Assembly (NCBI GenBank): GCA_911728455.2
Contig: OU452228.1
Span: 22,105,950-22,169,949 of the forward strand
DNA: 64,000 nucleotides
Direction: 5' to 3'
Source: Marthasterias glacialis
Lineage: Eukaryota > Echinodermata > Asteroidea > Forcipulatida > Asteriidae
Of the stretch, positions 43,673-55,460 are shown in pieces. The position numbers and the translations under genes were made by a program. Under the pieces are notes generated by a model, which was given only the letters and a program-made list of their open reading frames with translations, was not told the origin of the DNA and made no database searches. Position 1 is the stretch's first letter; each line of letters begins with the position of its first letter.

Positions 43673-45459
43673 TTCCTGTTTAAAATCAATACAACCAATC
43701 CAAGGCTGGAAGAGACAAACTTGGTGATCTATTCTTGGCCCAGCGAGAGCTATCAGTTATGATTTTTACTGAGGTGCATGCTAGAGATGGTAAGAGGTTG
43801 ATAACGATAATAATTATATGAATGTACTCTTCCTAAACCATATGCTGTATCCTGACGTTAAGTCTTGACGTCACACGCGTGCGCATCTGCTGCACGCCCA
43901 AGTTTTCGCTACTTCCGGGTTTCAAAGCTGGTGTACGTTACTGTGTTATTTTTACCGAAAAACACCCCACTCCTTCGTTCAAAGACACTTCTTATAAATC
44001 GATATTGTCTGAGAAGACCTTTTGTGTTTTTGCACGACACATGTGAAAGTCCAGAAACTATGTTGTTTTTACATAAATCATACATTTCCTATGGGTGTCT
44101 GGCAATCGATGGAGCCAGTTTTTGAGAAGTGGGCGTGACTTACACGGGAATTACGTCACACTTTCCAAAAGGATCGTCACTTTACGTAACGATGACAACG
44201 CCAAGAGTCTGAAACTCTGTATCCACACAAAATAACAGTATAGCTGCATTTGTCCACTTTAGAGGAAACATTTTACATTTACTTCCAGCCTCGGTTTGGT
44301 TAACAATCAAAATGCAAGAAAACAAAATGGGAGTGTCAAAAGAATGTTCTTATGGGAGATACAGTATACAATTAATTCACGAGTACTACTACTGATAACG
44401 ATTTTTGTGATATTTTGATTTCTTTTATCATCTCCTTTCTCCAACCTAACTGAAATATTTCAAAGTAAGGGCTTGTATGTACTTTAGGGCTCTATTTTCG
44501 CTTTTTTTTCTATAAAAAAAGTAAGAAATGAATTGTACTATTTACATTGCAAAAAGAAAAAATAATAAGAACAAAAAATAGACAAATGAGTATAGTTTGG
44601 ACAAAAATGACCGCAATTTCTTGGCATGGTTTCAGATTGTGTTCTTGTCTGCTACACTGGGTGCAACCTGAACTGTGTCTGTCACGTGAGAGTCAAATAT
44701 CAAATTAACACTTGCAAAATGTTGTAAATATAATATGAATTAAAACATTTCTGACTAGTTATCTTGTAGGCAAGTTTTCGTCTCTACGTCTTTATGTTGG
44801 TTTTTTTATAAGCTTTATAACACGCCTGTGGGGACCCTAAACGCAGCCAAACCGTAAATGTATAGCCTCAACTTTGTACCTAAACAAATAACAAAATCAG
44901 GCTACATTTAGGTACAGGACTGGGATTACATTAAGCTCCAAGCAACTAGGTACAAGGTTTGGGACTACATTTAGAGCTGGGCTACAGTTAGGGGCGGTAC
45001 AAACAGGCGTGATATGAAGTCAAACAGATCTTCAACGGATAATGTAAGTATAATATAAACAACTACTATTTCATATGATCGGGGTGGAAAAAAGGAACGT
45101 TGGTTATTCAGATAAAACATAAATCACTGCTTTAAAACATGATATGAAGAGAACGAAATGTTGGGCGAATCTTTTCGCCAAAAAGCACAAACCTAAAATT
45201 AACAGTTGATGATTAATGATTGTAAAGAGCTCTCATTCTTTTCTCCATACAATAAGGTTTTACTTTTAGAATGTAAAATATACACAAGCAAATAAAACAC
45301 AATTTATCTTGACAACTAATAATTTCGAAGAGTTTAAATTCGAACAACTGAAGAAAAAAAAGTATCTACATTTACTGAATTACTGAACGAAGACAATTAT
45401 TCCAATGAAGGATACAGATAGAAACTGTGTCAAAGGTTGGCTAAAAAGGTGCGATTGGG
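43673..45459. other. Gene-empty stretch
   Basis: Nothing recognised as coding. 43873-44160 is bounded by TTGACGTCACACG and CGGGAATTACGTCAC and may be another TIR element, but the arms are short. Confidence 0.45.
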
Positions 45460-45936
45460 TAAAGAGGGGCTCTAATGTTGTTTTGAGATGCACCATTTTT
45501 CCTACATTTAGAGTCTTGGGGAAAAAAAGGTCTCTAACCTTACGTTAAAATGGTTTTATTAATCTTTTTATCAGACTAAAATTTGAAACGTGACATCCTT
45601 GGATGTAACGTTCCACACGGGACAATTTTTGTACGTGAGGTCAAAAGGTCAAAATCAATTCCGTTTTGACTGAATATCGTGGAAACTAAGGAACGAACTA
45701 AACATTCCAAGTGCAAAGATGCACAGACCCATTATATTATTATTTGAAATGTGACGTCATTCGGGCATTTTGGGGGAAGTTAACACATTTCGCACTGGAA
45801 GGATGTCAAGATACTATGTCATTTAAAACCAGTTAAAAGTGAGGTTAGAGACTTTTTCCACTTCCATAAGGACTCTATGTTGGCACATGAGTGCATCACA
45901 AAACTGAAAATGACCTGAGAGACCACTCCCTTCAAG
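45460..45936. mobile_element. TIR element (TTAAAGAGG family), copy 1
   Basis: Begins TAAAGAGGGGCTCTAATG and shares long collinear similarity with 52181-52919, including CTCTAACCT, GTTAAAATGG, GAACGAACTAAAC-like and ACATGAGTGCATC blocks. The right end is decayed (ACTCCCTTCAAG). The SINE found in the other copy is absent here. Confidence 0.65.
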
Positions 45937-46489
45937 GGATGCCAATTAAACTCGAAACCTAGATTCTACCATTTCAAACTTCAACACACTTTAGGGGGCA
46001 TATATCAATTTGTAGCACCTTTTGAAGAACCACTTATTTGTTACTCTTATTTAAGGAAACAAAATCCCATTATTTCCCTTGTGGTTTTATTCCCCCCTTC
46101 CAGTTGTAAATGTACAAATGTAAAGGTACAATTTAAAAGGACCATTATGTGTCGAATAACCAACAATAATCGTCTACAATGACACACTCATGTTTGTTAG
46201 ACATAGCGCATGAAGTCATGCACGGTCAAAGAAAGCGAGTCAGATTACATTTAGATCAACCTGATATTTACATGACGGGTTCGGCCAAGTGTTCTGTCGT
46301 AGTTAGGTCGAGTATTACGCTGATTTTAACATACACTGTTATTCTTGGCACAACAGCAGCCATAGAAAAACCACTGGACTAAAATGGGTTCGACTTCACA
46401 GATCAGTAAGATGAGTCGTCAGTTATGTTATTTTGATTTTTTGGTATCGTGGCATCACACTTTGCTTAGCGCTTACAGAGATTCACACA

Positions 46490-47236
46490 CAGTGGCGTAG
46501 CGACCTGGGTGGGGGTGGGGGTGGTGTGTGACACACCCCAATATATTTCCTAAGTCGGCATTTAGAGCCACAGTCGGCAAACTGAGCACCAAACTTATCC
46601 GAGTAAGGGCTCGGGCTGAACACAAATCTATTCGGCAAGCCTACAGATTTGCCGACTCGATTTACCGACTGAAAATTTTAGTCTAATCCTTGTAGTGCGA
46701 GAAGTCAAACTTTGAACTACCAAGTTTAATATTCTCGGCAACGTGCGGAAATCTTCGCTCTGACACACTAAAAGCCGTGGAGCCCCCGGACCCCCATAAG
46801 AATTGTTGCCCCTATAAGCTCCAACAGTAGGGGATTTGTCCCGAGTCCAAAGTATTCCAAGTTTTATTCCAAATTAAAGGTCTATTTTCGGCAACTTGAC
46901 GGTCTTCTTTAGCCCTGAAAACACTTCAAACCGTAGAGCGTACGGGGGCTTCGCCCCCTGGACCCCCACTAGAATTTGTGTCTATATATACTCCCACAGG
47001 GGATTTTGCAAAATAAATTACGGTTTCCAAAGCTTGCATTTCGAATATGAGTCGTCGAAGGATCGGCATCTGAGGGTCATTTTAAACCTTCGAACCACTG
47101 AAAAACCTCATGAGCGCTCGGGGGCTATGCTCCCGACCCCCACCATGTCATTGTGCTTTTACTTTCATTTGATAATGTCAGTCGGCAAATTTAGGCTTTC
47201 ACACCCCCAAAAGAAAGTGCCTTCGCTACGCCGCTG
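46490..47236. mobile_element. hAT element, non-autonomous, intact 8-bp TSD
   Basis: The ends are CAGTGGCGTAGCGA and TCGCTACGCCGCTG, classic hAT termini. A perfect 8-bp target duplication TTCACACA lies at 46482-46489 and 47237-47244. The 747-bp interior has no transposase. It contains repeated segments such as CCCCTGGACCCCCA and CTCCCGACCCCCACCATG about 100-200 bp apart. The perfect TSD suggests relatively recent insertion. Confidence 0.9.
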
Positions 47237-47244
47237 TTCACACA

Positions 47245-49667
47245 GACAAACATCTGAAGAGCAAGCACCGAACTGGTTGTGAAATCGAGACAGCTTAGAG
47301 CTAAATCACAGCGAAATTGGCTCTACATGATATTTTTGAACACGTGTCCAAATTGAATGCATCACGAAAAATGGAACTGAAAGAGCATATTTTGGAAAAC
47401 GCCGCATTTCCACGCCTTTTGGATTAACAAAAGACATCTTTCTACTTGATACGCTCCGATTCTATTTTTATTTTTATTATTTTATTTTTGTGCATAGAGG
47501 GCAACGAGCTTTCGGTAAGACCAAGTATGACCAAACAAAATGCATATAATCTTTCCACACAATAAATAAGATTTATTTGATGTTACCACTAATATCTTTT
47601 ATTTTCGAGATATCGAAATTATTTAACACTTAATCAGCACACTGAACATTCATATATAATTGCTAATATGAATAAGTTTTTTAATGCGACTTTAAGAGTA
47701 GGTTTGTCGTTAATCGTTTTGTCACCGAGGTGGGAGACGGCATTGGATAAAAGCGAGGCACTCTGAGCATGTTGTAGACTTTTCCAAGATGCCCATAAAC
47801 AGTTACCAAGTCGTCAAAGAAATTAATAATAGTTAAGATATATTTGAAAAAGGCTGACGCGGACGTGATAGTGCTCATGCAACAAGTCAAAATATTTGTT
47901 GCAAATGCAAACTCAAGCCCACGTGTTTTAATAAAAAATGGTAATGGATGGCCCGGTTGTGTGTGTTTTTGTCATTGTTTGGACGCCGTTTAGAACAATA
48001 TTTGCACCGCTGTGACGTCACGCATTGAGTGCCTGGACTTAGACCACCCATGGTTTTAAGATTAGGGCGGGGGAGAGGGGATTATTGGGAGTTTCTTTAC
48101 AATGCATCAAATGAGTTTAAACAAAATATAATTTTCATGATACCTCACGATTTAGTTAAGTAAAAAAAAATCAAGTCTAGATTTGTTTGTAGAATACATA
48201 GTTTGCTTTTAGATGCAATTCGAAATGGGAGTTGTTGGTCCATACATCTAAATGTAACAGAGTGAAAAAAGAAAAAGAAAAAACAAAAACAAAAAACGTG
48301 TTTTTTTTTGTCCGCCATACCACTCTTGCAAAGAACCATATGGCGGACAACTCTTTTTAGGGTGAAAGACGGGTATTTTCAACTTGAATCAGAGTGCAGT
48401 TTGCTCCATTTTCACTCAAAAAGGTTGATGCACATTGAATTCACATCTAAAGAGCCAAAATGACACCACTCTGGCGGGAGGGTGAAATTTTCACTCTTTT
48501 ACATTTAGAGAGAACCACGTCAAACAACGAACCAGTATCTTTCAAATTTTTCTACACACCAAAAGTGTTTTCCGTTGTAGGTCTTGACACACTTGTTTCT
48601 CTCATCTGTTATACCCTATGCCAAAATCAGGCAGTTTTCGAAACCAGTGAAATGGTTTACACGATGTCAACATCACACATGACGTCGATGTGATGTGATG
48701 TCCTAAACATTCTAATTGCTGAGAATCGGTTGACCTTATCGGCCTCATTATATGATTTTTGACAGCTCTTATTTTCCTCTATTCGATGAAAAAAAAATAA
48801 CAGTTTTGAGTTTCAACACGGAGTGTCTGATCTTGGCATGGAATATCACGACTAATATTATTTTATAAAACGTCTGTGGCCTTCCTCAAACAGTTTTAAG
48901 ATTAACCGTGTAGAAAGAAAACTTTAGACCAAACACTACCCTCTCACCCAAGGCTTTAGACCTTGTCATAGCTCCGCAGGTGACCAACCTAATAATATTG
49001 ATGGGGTTACCGGACACAAACCTTGAGTTCTGCTTATTAATAGTAAAGAAGATTAAAATTCTCTCCAGCTATACCAGATTTGATTTCGAAAATTCCTGTT
49101 CACAAGGTTTGTCCACGAAATTGGTAAAGATAACTACAGACCCCACTGTGAGTTCAATTTGACTCGCAAGGTGGGGGAGGAAATGAGTTGCACAGGTGCG
49201 TTTTGGAAAGATGAGCAAAGTTTGTCAGTTCTGCCTTAACGAGTCTTCCGTTAAATACATTTCATTTCAACCAATCGACAAACCACCCTGAAAATGCCAT
49301 ATGAACTTTCCGATCCGTTCTTTCACCATGTTCTTGTTGTCGTCTAATTTTCGGTATAATGTCATTTTGTTTACACATTGGTCTCAATTTATATTTTTTA
49401 TTTATTATTTTTTTTTTTTACCTGAATCGGTTTGAATCTGAATGCACTGACGGTCAAGTTTCTGAGAACGTGGTTTCATGAATGTATTTGTGACGTTATT
49501 GTCAACATCAATAAGATCTAAACAGCGTGGTCATGCATTACGGATTCACTTTTAATGAACTTTCTTTAATGAAACTAATGTGTAGACAATGTATGTTTGT
49601 ACGTCAGTCAAGATTATATTGGATTTTAGAGTGAGAGGGGATTTGGAGAGTATATAAAAAAAAAACC
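47245..49667. other. Gene-empty stretch
   Basis: No gene. A perfect small hairpin TTGTCCGCCATA...TATGGCGGACAA lies at 48308-48350. Poly-T and A-rich tracts are common. Open frames of up to 77 codons have no support. Confidence 0.5.
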
Positions 49668-49860
49668 TGGTCAGAATTGACTCAGACTCCGGGTCAGGCT
49701 GACCCGGAAAAGGGTTTAAAAGTATTTGATTTTTAACTCGGCTTCTGCGTCAGTTTGACCCACTTCTGAGTCATTTCGACACGGATTCAATGTCGAACTG
49801 ACCCAGAAAAGGGTCAGGCCCCAAGGGTCCCGGAATCTGCGTCAATTCTAACCCAGGAAT
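49668..49860. repeat. Dispersed repeat with ERE-like palindrome (copy 2)
   Basis: Related to 38966-39158. It holds GGTCAGGCTGACC at 49692-49704, plus many TGACCC and GGGTCA half-sites (for example ACTGACCCAGAAAAGGGTCA near 49797-49816). It starts and ends with GTCAGAATTGACTCA and GTCAATTCTAACCC, which are inversely related. Confidence 0.7.
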
Positions 49861-52180
49861 GTAGCTACTTGATTTCATTCTGAACAGTGAGAGTTCCCAT
49901 GACGGCTCACTCCACCATGATTCAGCTATGAATCCACCCAGAGTCGTTGTCATGTCATTATAGTACCGGATCACTGCTTAACTTCCTTTGACACACACTA
50001 CTGAAACTAAAATATTTTTGGAATCTATATAAGAGTTGTTTCAGTAGCCTTTATCTACAGCCAAAGTTAGACGTACACTCATTTCAACAGTTGAATTTGC
50101 ATTAATAAAGTGAAATGGATATGGTGGTGGGTAAACCGTTGCTGCTAAAAAGCTGCTAAAGGCGAGGTTTGTCCATGCTTAGAACATTTGTGTCAATAAC
50201 AACTGAGGCTCCTGGCTGTAAATGGCAAAGTTCAGCCACAGGTTTAGAGGTTTAACAACATCTATTTGCTTAAAATTATTGTCTTCGTCTTGTCTGGTTT
50301 ATGCCTAGTGGTCATTATAATTCTGTTAAGTTGGTTTTGCATACGAATATTCTCGACCAATGTCCAATAACATTGGACGAATATTTGTTCACACAACGTA
50401 AGAAAGCATTATTTCGAACATTTTAATCAAGTATACCCATTTCGTTCTCATCACGGTTGCTGGGATTAACTGGGAAAAACTCATCGCTTTGTGTTTTTAA
50501 CTTTTCGCATTGCTTAAACACAAAAAGTTTAGATGTTAAACGCTTCATTTTGTATTTCATTTTATGCAAAAATTGAACTGTTGCAAACTGCTTACCAACT
50601 GAAACTACCTGTGGTGTAAATGCATTCTGTTTTCTAAAAATCCCTTACGTTCCGACCCTAGCAGAGTCTGTCTCAAAGCCTGTGTGTTAGCCGTCATAAA
50701 AGTATTGACATTATAAGCAAGTAGAGTGTTCAACGGTTTTACAGTGTTACACGCCTAGCATCGCAGTGGCACGTTTTGTGACTCAAATCATTTGAGTAAG
50801 ACAAGAAATGATTGCATCCGACTGATTTCTAAAGCTGTAGCAGGGAAGCTGGGTTCAGTAGCAATCAGAGATCAACACTTGCATTAGACGGCACTGAAAA
50901 CTGCATCTGCATTTTTTCTGTAGTAACTCAAGATGGTCATTCCGTCTGGCCCGCACCTGCAGGCTAATCAGAAACGACGAACGTTTCTCAGTGCGTTTTG
51001 TATTACTTTGTGTTCAAGGACAAAACAGCTTTATGATTTCGTCCCAAACGGAGAGCGCTGTCTCATAACAACCCTACCTGAAGGACACACGCCATTACAA
51101 AACAGATTTTGATTTACAGATGTGACTTCTTTTTCCCCTCTCTCGTCCTTTCTCCATTTTCGCGATGTTTATTCCCAATTTAGCTCAGATCAAATTGCCT
51201 GGAGCAAATGTCTGACTGGAAACAAATTTCAGACCTGCCTCCCCCGTCAAAATGATACCGCACGTGAAGAAGGAGATTATGAAAGGAAGGTTTTCATTTC
51301 TTCTGGCGCACCTGCGTGCTAATGATTGAAATCTTTGGGAAGCATGGTCTTCACAGCGTTGTATTTAAACTTTGTTTAACCCTCGAGATTTGCGTAAATG
51401 GTATATTAAAACCTCAACACTCACACATGGGGGTTATGGGTTCGAATCCCGTTTTAGTCTCAAGTAGAGTTCCTTTGCACACAACCTATAGATCTGCTTG
51501 TCAAAATGCCACGAAAACCCAATGAGAACTAATTAAGAAGCAAATTATAAGATCAACTTTTCCACCCGACTACTGTTGTCACAATAACAATAATACTTGT
51601 TTGTGGATGTTATGTTGGACAATTATTTAGCCTTTTGAAAAGAAGGCTGTAGGGTCGAAACGAGGGGCCATTACAACTTTCGGCAGTTATACTACAGAGT
51701 CATTTTGATTGGTAAACAGTTTGCAACAGTTTTTTTCCCCTGAAATATTTATAGAAATATAGCAATAGATTTGCTGGGTTAATTTACATTGTCAATCAGT
51801 TTGATGTCGCAGTTCTGTCACAGGTCCGTGCCTAGGTTGTTACACAATGTTTTCTTCTTCAGGGCATAGCCCTAATCAATTTATTCAAATCCCTTTGCTC
51901 AACAACAACAACAACAACAAAAAAAACAAAAAAAAACAACACCCAAGTAATCCAAGTAATTACCGATTTATCAAATTAGAATACAACCTCCTCAAAGTAA
52001 AAACCCCAAAATATGTTATGGTTAGTCTCGGATTTTCTGCACGTTCAATGCACGCTTATTTTGGTTTTGCAAATTGCACATGACAGCATTTCTATATGGA
52101 ACTAAATTATGTCGGTATTATATTGATGACAGGATGAACATTCAGACTAAATGAAGTTCATATAAACCATGCATCACACC
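49861..52180. other. Gene-empty stretch
   Basis: No gene recognised. A B-box-like GGGTTCGAATCCCG occurs at about 51438-51451 without a matching A box or cloverleaf, so it is a tRNA-like fragment at most. A GTAGGGTCGAAACGAGG string near 51649 resembles terminal motifs of Penelope-like elements. Confidence 0.45.
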
Positions 52181-52919
52181 TTAAAGAGGGGCTCCAAGGT
52201 CCAAGTCAGTTTTGTGATGCACACATTCTTCAATAGAGTCCTTTCTTAAAGTGGGAAAACATTACAACTCTCTAACCTCGCGTTAAAATGGCGTAATTAG
52301 TCATTTTATGTGATACTTTTCCAGAGCGAGATTTGAACCATGGCGACATTGAATATCAACAAAAAAAGGTCTGTACATTCCAAAGAGGAATTTGTGAGTC
52401 ATTAATAAAAAGTCAAACTCAATGCCAATTTAATCGAATATCATCGACATCCATGAATGAACTAAACACAAAAATCATGTAAAGAATCGTACAGACCCAT
52501 ATACATAATTTGAAATGTGACGTCAGTGGACGTTTTTGGATTTTGACAAAATTGTCACTGGAAAGGTTCGTGGCGTGTCGTGGCCGAGAGGTTAGTGCGT
52601 CGGACTCAAGCTCTGGTGGCTGAGTCATCGGGGTGACACTTGTGTCCTTGAGCAAGGCACTTAACCATAATTGCTTCGTAAACTTTGGGGAGGTAGAGCT
52701 TTCTGCTCTACCAGCCAGGCTTCGAGGCCACACCTCGAGTGGCTATACTGGCCTTGTGTGTCTGGCGACTTCAAGAAAATCAAAATCAAACAGAATGGCA
52801 TTTCACACCGTTTTAACGTGAGGTATTGACTTGTAATATGTCCTGCTTTCATAAGGAGTCTGTCCATGAGAACATGAGTGCATCGCTAAATTGAATTTCG
52901 GCCAGGAGCACCTCTTTAA
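52181..52919. mobile_element. TIR element (TTAAAGAGG family), copy 2 with nested SINE
   Basis: The ends TTAAAGAGGGGCTCC and GGAGCACCTCTTTAA form inverted repeats of about 15 bp. The body is collinear with 45460-45936, but it carries a tRNA-derived SINE at about 52569-52790. Confidence 0.75.
52569..52790 (+). mobile_element. tRNA-derived SINE
   Basis: GTGTCGTGGCCGAGAGGTTA contains an intact polymerase III A box (TGGCCGAGAGG, 52581-52591). It is followed by GCGTCGGACTCAAG (leucine/serine-tRNA-like) and then the core TTGTGTCCTTGAGCAAGG and ACTTAACCATAATTGC, shared with the SINE at 15296-15596. The B box is degraded. The tail is A-rich (AAAATCAAAATCAAA). Confidence 0.8.
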
Positions 52920-53643
52920 ACTACACAGCATGATAATAGTGTAGAAAACTAGTGGGTTTGCGGATAAGTAATAATACTTATCTTTGATCTTTTGTTTTTC
53001 CAAATTTGGGAATAATTGTCGAATTGAAATGTGTTCTGATCGAGAATGTCAAAACATTGTTTTCAGGTGGTCGATCAGTCAGTACAGTCTTCGTGACATA
53101 AGCGGAGACCGTGCTGGAAGTGAAGATACCAATTTATTCCAGGGGAAGGTTGAATAGGTACGAAATAGTTCCTATAAATGGTACACCGGACTCATTACAC
53201 CCATATTTTGGAGTAGTGGGTTCTAATGGGGCAACCGGATACCCTTACTTTAGGGGTACCGGAAGTTTTGGTGACACCAGACCGTGTCGAGGATAAAATG
53301 GCTGCAACATGCACCGCCACGGTGTCCACTGCTGTTAGACTTGGTTGCACCATTGCTCTATAGTCACAGTAACAACCTTGTTGGAGTTTGTGGTAGGTCT
53401 GTCTTAGTTTGTCAACAGTCTTCAGTCTGGTCAGAATAAAATATATTATATAATCAATCTGAACGACTCCCGTAAACATGGCTTTTATTTGCACGTGGAA
53501 ACATTTGAAAAGATTTGGGTTTTGCAGTGTTTTTTCCTATCCAAGTTAAGAGAGGATTTTTAATGTCTGATACAAAAGACAGCCCAAAAGAACTATACAA
53601 AGACAAATATTACAAAACGTTTGAAATTAATGCAAAATCGATG
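52920..53643. other. Gene-empty stretch
   Basis: No gene. 53160-53290 contains direct and inverted GGTACCGGA/ACCGGATACCC-like strings and looks repeat-derived. Confidence 0.4.
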
Positions 53644-53651
53644 GCCGTGTG

Positions 53652-53987
53652 CAGTGGCGCACCTTGGGGGGGGGGGGGGGGGCGTGTCCCCGTGCCCCCT
53701 TGCCCCCATTTGAAATCTGGAATTAAAAATCACCAGAATAAAATGTTACATTTTATGAGCTTTTATGTAGCAATTTCAACGTTGTTAAAGCTGTTTTTTA
53801 TGATTTACACACGAAATGTATTTTTTTTTTGAAATTTTACCTCAACACGTCAGAAAGTGCTGAAAAAGGAAGCTTGTTTACGAAAAATGCAAACGAAAAC
53901 TACATTTTCAATTGGCCAAAAGTGCCCCCTTAGGAACTATGGTGCCCCCCTTGTAACCCTAAAAATATTACCCTAGTTACGACGCTG
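53652..53987. mobile_element. hAT-like element, imperfect TSD
   Basis: The left end CAGTGGCGCACCTTGGGG and right end CCCTAGTTACGACGCTG are hAT-type termini. The flanks GCCGTGTG (53644-53651) and GCCGTTCG (53988-53995) look like a diverged 8-bp target duplication. The 336-bp interior contains G and C homopolymer runs and CCCCCTTG repeats. Non-autonomous. Confidence 0.65.
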
Positions 53988-53995
53988 GCCGTTCG

Positions 53996-54913
53996 GTGTT
54001 TAGGTTAAGTTGAGTGTGGTCGAATGACCAATTCTAGACGATTCCTCGGTGTCTGTCCAGTCTCCAGAAGTACTATTTAAAAACGAATTGCCGGTGGGTT
54101 TCTTGGCATTTCTAAAATTTGTTACAAGGACCTTTCGTTATCAACGAATTGCCAGCAATTCCATTGCCGATGTACCTCAAAAAATGACAGACGTTATTTT
54201 TAATGGGCTATACACATATTCGTCTGTAGTGCGTGGACTGCCTAGAATTTTCCTAGTCAGTCAATTGCCCGAATGCATATTTGTTCACGGTCCGATAGAT
54301 AACGGAGCTGGGAACTAGACCACACGATTTCTATTTCCGGTTCTTTTGTCTTGTTCTGATTCTGTCATATTGACGACAGGCCCTGACCTAGTTCAAATAC
54401 TGTAATCGTGCAGATATCTCTCAAAAGGATGGTATAGCCCCAGCCATTGCAAACGGATCCTATGAAATAACCATGGATTTCCCAAATTTTAAACAAAAAC
54501 CACGATGAAGTACGTATTCCAGTTTAATTTGTCCGCCAGAACAAAACCGATTGTAATAAAAGAAACCGAAAGTAAAGAATTGAACATGCACTTGACTCTT
54601 GATTTGATTTCGTCCAAGTCAAAGTATTTGTCCGTCCGTTACCTTGTTTGGTTAACCCAGCAATCCACAAAAAACGTGTATTACGTGCATTGAGTCAATA
54701 ATTGAGTACTTGGACAAAGCTTCCAAGTCCGTCCACAAACCCGTTTGCGGGCAACATGATACACGCCGTGAAAGCACAATAATTGGTTTACAGCCGTGTT
54801 CAATTTAGAACCAGATTAACTTTCAAATGATCAGTGGGAAAGCAATTCAAGCCTCCGTTAAATACAGATTCCTAATCCATACAATTAAGCTTTTCATGGA
54901 GTTATTTTCCTTA
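53996..54913. other. Gene-empty stretch
   Basis: An 89-codon plus-strand frame at 54049-54318 has no recognised domain. Nothing else seen. Confidence 0.4.
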
Positions 54914-55460
54914 AAGCCACAGCTCAACATTGGTAAGAAGAAATACATAAATGTTCACACAGATTTACATACACCTTACATGGTATAAAGATAATGATGG
55001 TAGAAAACTTTCCTTGAAACATTTCTGCCTGAAGTGTTTTTAAATAATAAATGAAATAAGATCGAAAGTTAGTCTTCGTCTCAGTGAGACGAAAACTCTG
55101 CGTATAAGAATGCGTACACGAAAGCTGAACGCAAGTGTACCGTTTTCTCGCAAATGAAACAACGAAATAAGCTGACATTTTCACAGGTTGGTTTTATCAC
55201 AATTATCTTGATTTGTTCAAAGAAGTGAAGTGTTTTAAAATAATACATGAAATAAGATCCAAAGTTAGTCTTCGTCTAAGTGAGACTCTGCGTATAAGAA
55301 TGCGTACACAAAAGCTGAACGCAATTGTACCGTTTTCTCGCAAATGAAAAAACGAAATAAGCTGACATTTTCACAGGTTGGTTTTATCTCAATTATCTTG
55401 ATTTGTTCAAAGAATGGAAGCACTAACAGTCAGTTTATTACCAATGTTGAGCTGGGGCTT
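54914..55460. mobile_element. TIR element with internal 196-bp tandem duplication
   Basis: AAGCCACAGCTCAACATTGG (54914 on) and CCAATGTTGAGCTGGGGCTT (ending 55460) form 23-bp TIRs with one mismatch. Inside, 55031-55226 is repeated at 55227-55415 (GAAGTGTTTT, ATAAGATC, TTAGTCTTCGTCT, GCGTATAAGAATGCGTACAC shared). No ORF. Confidence 0.8.

Noticed and set aside
51438..51451. Possible tRNA gene from a GGGTTCGAATCCCG box
   Set aside because: No A box at the right distance and no cloverleaf stems; at most a tRNA-derived fragment.
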